The notes under the pieces were generated by a model that did no database searches, was not told the origin of the DNA, and worked only from the letters and a program-made list of their open reading frames with translations. Of a DNA stretch of 64,000 nt, positions 25,594 through 34,470 are shown piece by piece; position 1 is the stretch's first letter; every line of letters begins with the position of its first letter. This DNA comes from Aquibium sp. ELW1220 (GTDB taxonomy: Bacteria > Pseudomonadota > Alphaproteobacteria > Rhizobiales > Rhizobiaceae). The DNA is taken from positions 62,001 through 126,000 of the forward strand of contig NZ_JAOAOQ010000019.1 of assembly GCF_030398385.1 (NCBI RefSeq), read 5' to 3'. Made by a program: the position numbers and the translations under genes.

Positions 25594-27261
25594 CTATGCC
25601 CGGTAGGTGACGCGGCCGCCGCAGATCGTGACGACCGGCCGCACCTCGTGCAGCGCTTCGGGCGCGACAGCCTCGATATCGCCGGAGAGCACCACGATGT
25701 CGGCGAGGTAGCCGGGCTTGAGCCGGCCCTTGCGGTGTTCCATGAATTCCGCGTAGGCGCCTTCGACCGTATAGCCGGCAATCGCCTCGTGCAGGGAAAA
25801 CGCCTGGTCGGGCAGGTCGTCCGCCCAGCGCTTGCGAACCACTGCGGCCTGGATGCCGGCGATCGGGTCGATCGGCGACACCGGCCAGTCGGAGGCGAAG
25901 ACGACGTGCGCCCCGGTGTTCTTGATCGTCCGCCAGGCATAGGACAGCCGCCACCGGTCGCGACCGATCTTCGAGACCGTCGGCTCGAGCGGCAGGCCCA
26001 TCGAGCCGGGCGGATGCGGCGGCTGCATCGAGGCGATGACGCCGAGATCGGCATAGCGCGGCATGTCCGCGTCGGTCGTCACCTCGATATGTTCGATCCT
26101 GTGGCGGCTGTCGCGCCGGCCGTTCGCCTTCGCCGCCGCCTCATAGCCGTCGAGCACGGTGCGCACGGCTGCGTCGCCGATCGCATGCACCGCGATCTGC
26201 AGCCCGCGCCGGTCGATCTCGGTCGCCAGTTCGGCGAACTCGGCATCCGAGAAATAGGGCTCGCCGCGCCAGTCCGGCATGTCGCCATAGGGCTCGATCA
26301 TGTGTGCGGTGCCTGAATCGAGCACGCCGTCCATGAACACCTTGACCATGCCCGAAGAAACCCACTCCGACCTGTAGTCCTGCGCCATGCGCGACGCCTT
26401 CTCCAGGTCGGCCAGCGTCATGAACGGCTTGAAATGGAACGGGATCTGCGCGCGGCAGAGGAGGCCGCCCTCCTTCTCGATCTCGGCCAGGATCTCGAGC
26501 TGATAGAGATTGCCGTCCATGTTGTGGAACGAGGTGATGCCGTGGCTGGCGGCATAGTCGAGGCCGCGGCGCATGATCGCCTTGTCGGCCTCCCATTCCT
26601 CCGGCGTCGGCCGGCGATCGGGCTCGCCGCCCGTCTGGATGCCGAGCCGGACCCGGCTTTCGCCGGCGAGATGCACCACGGGCGTCATAGCCTCGGATTC
26701 GCGCAGCTCGCCCGTAGCCAGTCCGTCGGCGCCCACGACCACCTCGTTGCCCGGGTTGCAGGCCTTGCCGTGCAGCAGCCCGGCCATCTCCAGCGCCTTC
26801 GTGTTCGCCCACATCGTATGATGATCGGGCGCCACCAGCGCGACAGGGCGGTCGGCGACGATGCGGTCGAGATGATGGCGCGTCAGCGGCTGGCCGACCC
26901 CGAGGATCGTGTAGTCGCAGGACTGGCCGAACAGCACCTTGTCGTCGGGCCGCTGCGCCGCATAGGTCGTCAGCGCCTCGCTCAGCGCCTCCAAGCCGTG
27001 CACGCCGAAAAGCTGCAGGTGCACGAGTTCCGCCGCACCCATGAACAGGTGGACGTGGCTTTCGATGAAGCCCGGCAGCACCGAGCCGCCCTTCGCGTCG
27101 ATGACCCGCGTGTCCGGACCGGTCCACGCCGCCGCGTCGGAAGCCGTGCCGACGAAGGTGATCTCGCCGTCCTTCACCGCCAGTGCTTCGGCGCGAGGCG
27201 CGCCCTCGTCCATGGTCAGCACGCGGGCATTGGTGACGATGAGGTCGGCAGGCGTCGGCAT
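25594..27261 (-). CDS. YtcJ-like metal-dependent amidohydrolase
   Basis: The 555-residue protein belongs to the amidohydrolase_3 (YtcJ) group. It has a beta-sandwich start (DLIVTNARVLTMD), the metal motif ESHVHL with His69 and His71, a later QIAVHAIGDAAV His, HRIEHIEV, and FASDWPVSPIDP with a metal-site Asp. There is no signal peptide. Family members hydrolyse amides, but few have known substrates. Its place between a polyamine importer and two polyamine-type hydrolases suggests an N-acylated or guanidino amine substrate. That is inference. Confidence 0.8.
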   Translation of the reverse strand: MPTPADLIVTNARVLTMDEGAPRAEALAVKDGEITFVGTASDAAAWTGPDTRVIDAKGGSVLPGFIESHVHLFMGAAELVHLQLFGVHGLEALSEALTTYAAQRPDDKVLFGQSCDYTILGVGQPLTRHHLDRIVADRPVALVAPDHHTMWANTKALEMAGLLHGKACNPGNEVVVGADGLATGELRESEAMTPVVHLAGESRVRLGIQTGGEPDRRPTPEEWEADKAIMRRGLDYAASHGITSFHNMDGNLYQLEILAEIEKEGGLLCRAQIPFHFKPFMTLADLEKASRMAQDYRSEWVSSGMVKVFMDGVLDSGTAHMIEPYGDMPDWRGEPYFSDAEFAELATEIDRRGLQIAVHAIGDAAVRTVLDGYEAAAKANGRRDSRHRIEHIEVTTDADMPRYADLGVIASMQPPHPPGSMGLPLEPTVSKIGRDRWRLSYAWRTIKNTGAHVVFASDWPVSPIDPIAGIQAAVVRKRWADDLPDQAFSLHEAIAGYTVEGAYAEFMEHRKGRLKPGYLADIVVLSGDIEAVAPEALHEVRPVVTICGGRVTYRA

Positions 27262-27522
27262 GGCGGATCTCGTTTCCGGATTTTTTCAGAGGCTAGCACC
27301 CGGATGCGCGCTGACGCCAGACCAGCTGGCAGGGGCCCTTTGGCCCAGCAGATTTTCTGCCTGCCTCACTGGAAGACACCAGCGGAGTTTCGGAAAACCA
27401 TCCTATGGTTTTCCACCCGAGAACCCAGGCTTTCCGGGACGTGCGGAAGGCGAAACATTGGCGAAGTCGCGCAAGTCTGCTTAAGGGTTTTTGCGGAGAG
27501 ACACGCGACCAGTGGGGGACGC

Positions 27523-28560
27523 ATGAAGACCATCTATTCGCCGAGACACGCCGGCCATGCCGGCAATGTCGAGCTGATGACGGGCAGGATCATGCCGGCC
27601 TTCGAGATGCCGTCGCGTGCCGAGTTCATCCGGTCGCGGGCCGAGGAGGTGGGTCTGGGGCCTATCCTGCCGCCCGACGCGTTCGAACTCGACACCGCCC
27701 GGCGCGTGCACGATCCCGCCTATGTCGACTTCATGCCGACGGTCTGGGAGCGCTGGACGGCGGCGGGCTTCGGTGGCACCGCGCTGCCCTACACCTGGCC
27801 GACGCGGGGCCTGCGCGGCGACGTCGTGCCGGACGTCATCGAGGCGCAGCTGGGCTACTACTCGTTCGACGCGGGCGCCGGCTTCGTGGAAGGCACCTGG
27901 GACGCCATCAAGTCGTCGCACGACGTGGCGCTGACCGCCGCCAGCCTGGTGTCCGGCGGCGAGCGCGCCGCCTTCGCGCTCTGCCGTCCGCCCGGCCACC
28001 ATGCCGGCCGCGCCTTCATGGGCGGCTACTGCTACCTGAACAATGCATCGATCGCCGCGCAATGGCTGCTCGACAATGGCGCGCGCAAGGTCTCGATCCT
28101 CGACGTCGACTACCATCACGGCAACGGCACGCAGGAGATCTTCTACGCGCGCGGCGACGTCCAGGTCCTCAACCTGCACGGCGATCCGAAGATGGAGTAC
28201 CCCTATTTCCTCGGCTACGCCGACGAGCGCGGGGAGGGGGAAGGAGAAGGCTTCAACCACAATTATCCGCTGGCCTGGGGCACCGGCTGGGACGGCTGGG
28301 GTGCGGCTCTCGTCGACGCCTGCCTGAAGCTGATGGCCTACGGGCCGGACGTCGTCGTCGTGTCGCTCGGCGTCGACACATTCGAGCGGGACCCGATCTC
28401 GAAGTTCAAGCTCGTCACCGAGGACTATCCCAAGATCGGCCGCCGCATCGAGGCGCTCGGCCTGCCGACGCTGTTCGTCATGGAAGGCGGCTACGCCGTC
28501 GAGGAGATCGGCGTCAACGCGGTCGGCGTGCTGACCGGCTTCGAGGAAGGCAACACGTGA
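27523..28560 (+). CDS. Histone-deacetylase-family acetylpolyamine amidohydrolase
   Basis: The 345-residue enzyme has the arginase/deacetylase fold. RPPGHHAG puts the catalytic pair at His159/His160, DVDYHHGNG gives zinc ligands Asp196 and His198, and GVDTFERDP gives Asp285. These positions sit one residue from those reported for Mycoplana ramosa acetylpolyamine amidohydrolase, supporting a role in removing acetyl groups from polyamines rather than proteins. The ATG at 27523 has a GGGGGA site. It overlaps the next gene by four bases. Confidence 0.88.
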   Translation: MKTIYSPRHAGHAGNVELMTGRIMPAFEMPSRAEFIRSRAEEVGLGPILPPDAFELDTARRVHDPAYVDFMPTVWERWTAAGFGGTALPYTWPTRGLRGDVVPDVIEAQLGYYSFDAGAGFVEGTWDAIKSSHDVALTAASLVSGGERAAFALCRPPGHHAGRAFMGGYCYLNNASIAAQWLLDNGARKVSILDVDYHHGNGTQEIFYARGDVQVLNLHGDPKMEYPYFLGYADERGEGEGEGFNHNYPLAWGTGWDGWGAALVDACLKLMAYGPDVVVVSLGVDTFERDPISKFKLVTEDYPKIGRRIEALGLPTLFVMEGGYAVEEIGVNAVGVLTGFEEGNT

Positions 28561-29426
28561 GCGCCACAGTCACCCTCGGCGTCGTCCAGTTCGCCTGCTC
28601 GGACGACGTCGCGGAAAACGTCGCGACGGCTTCCCGCCTGGTGCGCGACGCAGCCGCGCGCGGTGCCAACGTCGTGCTGGTGCAGGAACTCTTCGAGGGG
28701 CACTATTTCTGCCAGGAAGAGGAAGCCGCCCATTTCGACCGCGCCCGGCCGCTGCAAGGCCACCCGACGATCGCCGCCTTCGCCGACCTCGCGTGCGAAC
28801 TCGGCGTGGTCATTCCGGTCTCCTTCTTCGAGCGCCGCAACCAGGCCTTCTTCAATTCCGTCGCCATGGTCGACGACACCGGCACGGTGCTCGGCGTCTA
28901 TCGCAAGTCGCACATCCCCGACGGGCCGGGCTACGAGGAGAAGTTCTACTTCACGCCCGGCGACACGGGCTTCAGGGTCTGGCACACCCCCTTCGGCGCC
29001 ATCGGCGTCGGCATCTGCTGGGACCAGTGGTTTCCCGAGGCGGCCCGCGCCATGGCGCTGACGGGGGCGGAGATGCTGCTCTATCCCACCGCCATCGGCT
29101 CGGAGCCCGGCCGGCCGGACTTCGATTCCATGGAACACTGGCGCATCACCATGCGCGGCCATGCCGGCGCCAACCTGATGCCGGTGGCGGCCGCCAACCG
29201 CATCGGCACCGAGATCGTCGGCGGCCGGACCCAGACCTACTACGGTTCCTCCTTCATCGCTGGTGCGGCAGGCGAGCTTGTCGCCGCGGCCGGCCGGGAC
29301 GGCGAGGCGGTGCTGACCGCCAGCTTCGACCGCGCCGCACTCGCCCGCCAGCGCGCGGCCTGGGGCCTGTTTCGCGATCGCCGGCCCGGCCTCTACGGTG
29401 CGATCGCCACGGCCGACGGCGGCTGA
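28557..29426 (+). CDS. aguB: N-carbamoylputrescine amidase (AguB-like nitrilase)
   Basis: The 289-residue nitrilase-family enzyme has the catalytic triad Glu44 (LVQELFEGHYFC), Lys117 (YRKSHIPDGPGYEEK) and Cys154 (GVGICWDQWFPE). The FEGHYFCQ and HIPDGPGY segments are typical of N-carbamoylputrescine amidase, which yields putrescine, CO2 and ammonia in the agmatine pathway. The start is GTG at 28557, overlapping the stop of the deacetylase gene (GTGA). No agmatine deiminase gene is in the window. Confidence 0.85.
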   Translation: MSATVTLGVVQFACSDDVAENVATASRLVRDAAARGANVVLVQELFEGHYFCQEEEAAHFDRARPLQGHPTIAAFADLACELGVVIPVSFFERRNQAFFNSVAMVDDTGTVLGVYRKSHIPDGPGYEEKFYFTPGDTGFRVWHTPFGAIGVGICWDQWFPEAARAMALTGAEMLLYPTAIGSEPGRPDFDSMEHWRITMRGHAGANLMPVAAANRIGTEIVGGRTQTYYGSSFIAGAAGELVAAAGRDGEAVLTASFDRAALARQRAAWGLFRDRRPGLYGAIATADGG

Positions 29427-29434
29427 GAGGATGT

Positions 29435-29497
29435 GAAAGAATGCCCGTTTCGGCAGTTTAAGCCAGGAATCTCAGGGATTTCAGGGGGCATTCTTTC
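29435..29497 (+). terminator. Inverted repeat downstream of aguB
   Basis: A perfect 12-bp inverted repeat (GAAAGAATGCCC and GGGCATTCTTTC) with a 39-base loop starts 9 bases after the aguB stop. The loop is long for an intrinsic terminator, so it may be a processed 3' hairpin or a small repetitive element. Confidence 0.45.
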
Positions 29498-29615
29498 GCA
29501 TACTCGATTGATTCACGCACTCTGACCGCTTCGTGATGCCTGCCATGCGGCGGGGTGCTGGCACCCGTCGCGCAACTGTGGTGTATCGAGGGATCGGAGC
29601 AGGGAATCCGGCGGC

Positions 29616-31439
29616 ATGGCGGCAGAAGCGGGCGGCAACGAACTGGTCCAGGTGGTGGTGCTGCTGGCGGCGGGCGTCGTGGCCGTGCCGATCTTCAAGC
29701 GGCTCGGCCTCGGCTCCATCCTCGGCTATCTGGCCGCGGGTCTCACCATCGGACCCTTCGGCTTCGGCCTCTTCGACGATCCGGAGGCGATCCTGCATGT
29801 CGCCGAAATGGGCGTCGTCATGTTCCTCTTCATCATCGGCCTGGAGATGCGGCCGTCCCGCCTCTGGGGCCTGCGCAAGGAGATCTTCGGCCTCGGCCTG
29901 CTCCAGGTCGCAGCCTGCGCGGCGCTCTTGACCGGCGTCGGCATCGCGCTCGGTCTCGCCCCGATGGTCGCCTTCGTCGCCGGCTCCGGCTTCGTGCTCA
30001 CCTCGACGGCGATCGTCATGCAGCTGCTCGAGGAGCGCGGTGACATCGCAACGCCCGCCGGCCAGCGCATGGTCTCGATCCTGCTGTTCGAGGACCTGAT
30101 GATCGTGCCGCTGCTCGCGCTGATCGCCTTCCTGGCGCCGGGCGGCGAGGAGGCGACGCTCGCCGGCCGCCTCACCGACGTCGGCATCGGCGTCGGCGCC
30201 ATCGCCGGCCTGCTCGTCGCCGGTCGCTGGCTGCTCAACCCGCTGTTCCGCATCCTTGCCGACGCCCATGCCCGCGAGGTGATGACGGCCGCCGCCCTGC
30301 TCGTCGTGCTCGGTTCCGCGCTCGCCATGCAGCTCGGCGGCCTGTCGATGGCAATGGGCGCCTTCCTCGCCGGCGTGCTCCTGTCGGAATCGAGCTTCCG
30401 CCACCAGCTCGAGGCCGACGTCGAGCCCTTCCGCGGCATCCTGCTCGGCCTGTTCTTCCTCGCTGTCGGCATGTCGCTCGACCTCGCCGTTGTCGCCGAC
30501 AACTGGGGCATCGTGGCGCTGTCGGTGGTGGTATACATGGCCGTCAAGGCGGCGGGCATCTATGCGGTGGCGCGCGTGCTGCGCCATGGCCATGGTCAGG
30601 CGCTGGAGCGCGCCGTCGTGATGGCGCAGGGCGGCGAGTTCGCCTTCGTGCTCTATTCGGCCGCGGCCGGCGTCGGCCTTATCGACGGCACCACCAACGC
30701 GGTCCTGACCGCGATCGTCATCATCTCGATGGTGCTGACCCCGCTGGCGATCCTCGGCCTGCGCCGGATGGTGCCACGCCCGGCCGAAAATATGGACGGC
30801 GTCGATGTCGCCGACGGGCTCGACGGCAGCGTGCTGGTCATCGGCTTCGGCCGCTTCGGCCAGGTCGCCGCCCAGCCGCTGCTGCTCAAGGGCATCGACG
30901 TGTCGATCATCGACAACGACGTCGAGATGATCAAGGTCGCCGCCACCTTCGGCTTCAAGGTCTATTACGGCGACGGCGCCCGGCTCGACATCCTGCACGC
31001 TGCCGGCGCCGGCCGCGCGCGCGCGGTGCTCGTCTGCGTCGACAAGGCCGAGACCGCCATCCGCATCGTCGAGCATCTCAAGGCCGAGTTCCCGCTGGTG
31101 CCGGTGCTGGCGCGCGCCTGGGACCGCGGTGCGGCGCTCGACCTGATCCATGCCGGCGTCGACTTCCAGATCCGCGAGACGCTGGAATCCGCCTTCGCCT
31201 TCGGCGAGACCACGCTGAAGACGCTCGGCCTCGACGCGGCCGAGGCGGCCGAAATCATGGAGGACGTGCGTCGGCGCGATGCCGAGCGGCTCGAGATGCA
31301 GCTCACCGGCGGCATCTATGCCGGCACCGGGCTTCTCAAGGGCAACGCCCCGACGCCCGCTCCGCTGTCGCAGCCACGGAAGCCCGGCCAGGTGATGAAT
31401 CCCGGTGCGGCGCCGTCCCCGCCGACGGGCGGCAGCTGA
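29616..31439 (+). CDS. KefB/KefC-like potassium/proton antiporter (CPA2 family)
   Basis: The 607-residue protein has about 12-13 membrane helices (1-390), including LGYLAAGLTIGP, FLFIIGLEM and a GSGFVLTSTAIV segment with polar residues of the CPA2 core. A cytoplasmic TrkA-N domain follows from about 404 with a nucleotide motif VIGFGRFGQVAA. It would exchange K+ or Na+ for protons under ligand control. The Pro-rich tail (about 575-607) is not conserved. No KefF/KefG partner gene is adjacent. Confidence 0.85.
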   Translation: MAAEAGGNELVQVVVLLAAGVVAVPIFKRLGLGSILGYLAAGLTIGPFGFGLFDDPEAILHVAEMGVVMFLFIIGLEMRPSRLWGLRKEIFGLGLLQVAACAALLTGVGIALGLAPMVAFVAGSGFVLTSTAIVMQLLEERGDIATPAGQRMVSILLFEDLMIVPLLALIAFLAPGGEEATLAGRLTDVGIGVGAIAGLLVAGRWLLNPLFRILADAHAREVMTAAALLVVLGSALAMQLGGLSMAMGAFLAGVLLSESSFRHQLEADVEPFRGILLGLFFLAVGMSLDLAVVADNWGIVALSVVVYMAVKAAGIYAVARVLRHGHGQALERAVVMAQGGEFAFVLYSAAAGVGLIDGTTNAVLTAIVIISMVLTPLAILGLRRMVPRPAENMDGVDVADGLDGSVLVIGFGRFGQVAAQPLLLKGIDVSIIDNDVEMIKVAATFGFKVYYGDGARLDILHAAGAGRARAVLVCVDKAETAIRIVEHLKAEFPLVPVLARAWDRGAALDLIHAGVDFQIRETLESAFAFGETTLKTLGLDAAEAAEIMEDVRRRDAERLEMQLTGGIYAGTGLLKGNAPTPAPLSQPRKPGQVMNPGAAPSPPTGGS

Positions 31440-31537
31440 CCGTCCGCGCCCCGGGCGCCGTCGGCTTGCCGGCACGGCACGGCAGGCCGCCGGCAGTCGT
31501 CCTTGCGGATCGATAAGACTTTCCCGAAGGGGGAGGC

Positions 31538-32815
31538 ATGGTCGTTAAGGTTGTCGCGCTAGCATTCCTCCCGCGGGCGTCGCGCGGCGGCGTCGAACGG
31601 GGATCGATGATCGTGACGACAGGCAGGCTCCATTACGTCGACTGGCTGCGGGTTCTCGCCTTCGGCCTCCTCATCCTCTACCATTGCTCGGTCGCCTTCT
31701 TCCCCGACATGTCCTGGCTGGTGAAGAGCGACGAGACGAGCCAGGCCCTGTCATGGGCGATGGATTTCCCGCGCGCCTGGCGGCTGGCGCTGCTTTTCTT
31801 CGTCTCGGGCATGGGCACGTGGTTTGCCTTCCGCTCCGCGCCGGGGCTCACCTTCCTGCGCGACCGCACGCTGCGCCTGCTCGTGCCGCTGCTCTTTGCC
31901 ATGGCCGTCGTGGTGGTGCCGCAGGTCTGGCTCGAGCGCGTCATGGAAGACGGCTACCAGGGTTCGCTGCTGACCTTCTGGATCGAGCGTTACTTCACCG
32001 AGGGAAAATATCCGGCAGGCAACATCACCTGGGCCCACATGTGGTTCGTGGCCTATCTGCTGGTCATGGCCGTCGGCCTGTTCCCGATCTTCCGGTTCCT
32101 GCAGTCGCCGTGGGGCGTGGCCCTGTCGCGGGCCTTCGCCGCCCTGGTGCGCTCGCCCTTCGTCTTCCTGATTTTCCTGGTCCCGCTGGCGCTCAACCTG
32201 GCGCTGACGCCGTTTTTCCCGCGCCAGACCAACGCACTCTACAATGACGGCGCCTGGTTCGCGGTCTGGGCCTCATGGTTCGGCTTCGGCTTCCTGTTTG
32301 CCCGCCACCATGCCGAGATCATCGGTTCCGTCGTGGCCCGCCGCTGGACCAGCGCCGCACTGGCGGCGGGCCTCACCGCCGCGCTCTACGCCTTCTGCTT
32401 CCTGCCTGCCGACGATGCGGCCGGCTCGCTCGGCTCCTGGGAAAACCAGACGCCGGTCTTCAAGGCGCTGGTCTTTTCGCTGGCCTGGACGATGATCCTC
32501 GCCGCCATCGGCTTCGCCGCCCTGCATCTCGACCGGCACAGCGCAGCACTCGCCTGGCTGAACGGCAAGGTCTTCGCGCTCTACATCGTCCACCAGACCG
32601 TCATCGTCTGGGCGCTCTATCACGTGCTGCCCATCGAGGCGGGCGCCTGGACCAGGTTCGGCCTCGTGGTCGCGATCACCGCCTGCCTCTCGCTCGCCAT
32701 CGCCGTCGCAGCCGAACGCCTGCCCTGGCCGCTGCGCCTCGCCTTCGGCTTCGCCGACCGCCCCGCCGCACGGCGCGGTGTGCCCGCCGCCTCCACGTCG
32801 CGCCCGGCAAGCTGA
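31538..32815 (+). CDS. Membrane acyltransferase (acyltransferase 3 family)
   Basis: The 425-residue protein has about ten membrane helices. The start LHYVDWLRVLAFGLLILYH carries the family's conserved His and Arg-Asp-type residues, then LFFVSGMGTWFAF and a C-terminal ALYIVHQTVIVW helix. Such enzymes acylate cell-surface sugars or lipids. The ATG at 31538 follows AAGGGGGAGG; an alternative ATG at 31607 has a weaker site but also includes the whole domain. The substrate is unknown and no glycan cluster is adjacent. Confidence 0.75.
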   Translation: MVVKVVALAFLPRASRGGVERGSMIVTTGRLHYVDWLRVLAFGLLILYHCSVAFFPDMSWLVKSDETSQALSWAMDFPRAWRLALLFFVSGMGTWFAFRSAPGLTFLRDRTLRLLVPLLFAMAVVVVPQVWLERVMEDGYQGSLLTFWIERYFTEGKYPAGNITWAHMWFVAYLLVMAVGLFPIFRFLQSPWGVALSRAFAALVRSPFVFLIFLVPLALNLALTPFFPRQTNALYNDGAWFAVWASWFGFGFLFARHHAEIIGSVVARRWTSAALAAGLTAALYAFCFLPADDAAGSLGSWENQTPVFKALVFSLAWTMILAAIGFAALHLDRHSAALAWLNGKVFALYIVHQTVIVWALYHVLPIEAGAWTRFGLVVAITACLSLAIAVAAERLPWPLRLAFGFADRPAARRGVPAASTSRPAS

Positions 32816-33016
32816 TGCACGTTTCCCCGAAGCGGCTTCGGTTTCAGGACGAATACAAGCAAACACCCGAAGCATCTGGAGCACGCCTGGACGGGAGCGA
32901 CACGCTTCAGACCCGACATCCCCTGTTGAAGCGCCGCGCCGCTTCGGCTATGAAGCCAGTGCCCGTGCCGCTTTCTCGCGGCCCGGGCCGATGCGGAGAC
33001 CCTGTCCTCGCGGCGC

Positions 33017-33093
33017 GCACCCGTAGCTCAGCTGGATAGAGTGCTGCCCTCCGAAGGCAGAGGTCACAGGTTCGAATCCTGTCGGGTGCGCCA
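33017..33093 (+). tRNA. tRNA-Arg (anticodon CCG)
   Basis: The 77-base sequence folds as a cloverleaf. The acceptor stem is GCACCCG with CGGGTGC, and CCA is encoded at the 3' end. The anticodon stem CTGCC/GGCAG encloses the loop CTCCGAA, giving anticodon CCG for CGG codons; the T-arm has GGTTCGAATCC. An accessory region follows directly. Confidence 0.95.
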
Positions 33094-33261
33094 ATAAAAT
33101 CAATATTTTAGATGGAATTCCCTCTTTTCGTACGGAACCGGTACGGAAAAGGGGTGACTGCGCCGTACCACTTAATTTGTTCGCGGGTGATTCGCTGATT
33201 GAAGTATGACGCCAGGAGGTCAACTGGCTGCGGGATAGCTCGGGCAGGGGAAGGGGGAGCC
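33094..33261. other. AT-richer stretch after tRNA-Arg
   Basis: This stretch has lower GC than its surroundings and an imperfect inverted repeat around 33122-33152 (CTTTTCGTAC and GTACGGAAAAG). It looks like the left edge of an inserted segment. No integrase gene or duplicated tRNA 3' end is seen in the window. Confidence 0.4.
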
Positions 33262-33600
33262 ATGAACATCAACCTTTGCGTTCAATGCGACGAGTGTTCA
33301 AGCAAAACCAATTGCCGCGTTGGCATGAGCAACCGGGATGTTCAGCCACTTAAATTCTCCTGCAAAGGGTGCGGCTCGCTGATTTCCCTGGACTTTGATG
33401 TGCGTGGTGCGGACACCCTCGACAATCGCGCTATCGAAGCCATCTTGGCGGGCAAGGGGCCGAAAGACGTACGGTTAAATCAGGGTGCTACGCACAAAAT
33501 CAGCGGCGCGACTGAGGTACCGATTGAGCGCGGTTTCGACCCGGGCATCGACTTCGTGGATTTGCACTTAGGCCGTGTGGACGAATTGGCTCAGGTATAG
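33262..33600 (+). CDS. Small Cys-rich protein of unknown function, possibly truncated
   Basis: I do not recognise this 112-residue protein. Its N-terminus has [13 protein letters not shown] and then FSCKGCGS, a pattern of Cys pairs that could bind zinc like a zinc ribbon. The ATG at 33262 has a GGGGGAG site. The frame stops about 65 bases before an IS5-type transposase gene, so the C-terminus may be cut or replaced by the insertion. It follows the tRNA and is probably foreign DNA. Confidence 0.55.
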   Translation: MNINLCVQCDECSSKTNCRVGMSNRDVQPLKFSCKGCGSLISLDFDVRGADTLDNRAIEAILAGKGPKDVRLNQGATHKISGATEVPIERGFDPGIDFVDLHLGRVDELAQV

Positions 33601-34470
33601 GTTTGAGGGTTCCGCCTCGGAATCCGATCTGATTCATAGATAGCCGACTGATTCTGGAGGTCGGCGATGTCCACAAGGATGACGGAAGCGGATTGGGCGC
33701 ACACGCTGGAGGTGTTCCGGGCCTGCCTGCCTCGACGCGGGCGCAAGGCGGCGGACGACCGGTTGTTCCTGGAAGCGATACACTTCTTCACAGTGGAGAA
33801 CGTGCGCTGGCGGGCGCTCCCGGAGCGGTTCGGCCCCTGGAATTCCGTGTGGAAGCGCTTCGATCGGCTGAGCAAAGCGGGCGTGTTCGAGGCCTTCTTC
33901 GACACGCTGGCGTCGATGAGCACATCGGCGCATCTGATCCAGATGTTCGACAGCACCATCGTGCGCGCCCATGTCTCGGCGGCCGGTGCAAAAGGGGGCA
34001 GCAGGGTCAGGCGCTCGGCCGCTCGCGCGGCGGGTTCACGACGAAAATCCATGCTAAATCAGACGCATCGGGAGCCGTGATTGGTTTCGACCTGACTGGC
34101 GGCGAGAAAGCCGACGCACCACACTTCTCCATCCTCCTCGACATCGGACCGGACATCGCGCCTCGTGCCGCCATCGGCGACAAGGGCTATGCCAGCAAGG
34201 CGAACCGGGCCGCCGCACGAGCCAGAGGCATCGCTCCGGTCATTCCCTACAAGGCCAACGAGAAGGACAAGCCCGCGTTCTTCGCAAAGTTCCTCTACAA
34301 GGATCGCGCCCGCATCGAGCAGGGCATCGGCGTCGTAAAGCGCTTCAAGCGTGTCGCCCTGCGGTGCGAGAAAACGGCCCGCAATTATCGATGCATCGTC
34401 AGCTTCGCAGCGGGACTATGCTTGCTTAAATTCGTCCACACGACCCACCTGGAACTAAAGTAGGCATCAT
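33601..34470 (+). mobile_element. IS5-family insertion sequence (IS427-like); ends not defined
   Basis: The block contains a two-frame IS5-type transposase gene. Matching terminal inverted repeats are not apparent at the two sides, so the right end may have been lost when the adjacent IS630-family element arrived. Limits given are approximate. Confidence 0.65.
33667..34463 (+). CDS. IS5-family transposase, two frames joined by a -1 frameshift
   Basis: The first frame (33667-34080) encodes the N-terminal domain with RRGRKAADDRLFLEAIHF and WNSVWKRFDRLSKAG, and the first catalytic Asp in MFDSTIVRAH. The second frame (ending at 34463) takes over with KRGQQGQALGRSRGGFTTKIH, carries GDKGYASKANR with the second Asp, and ends with a Glu-containing RARIEQGIGVVKRFKRVALRCEKTARN. 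The switch falls at AAAAGGGGG (33990-33998), a slippery stretch where a -1 shift joins the frames. This is the usual arrangement for IS427-type elements, so the enzyme may still be made. Confidence 0.8.
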
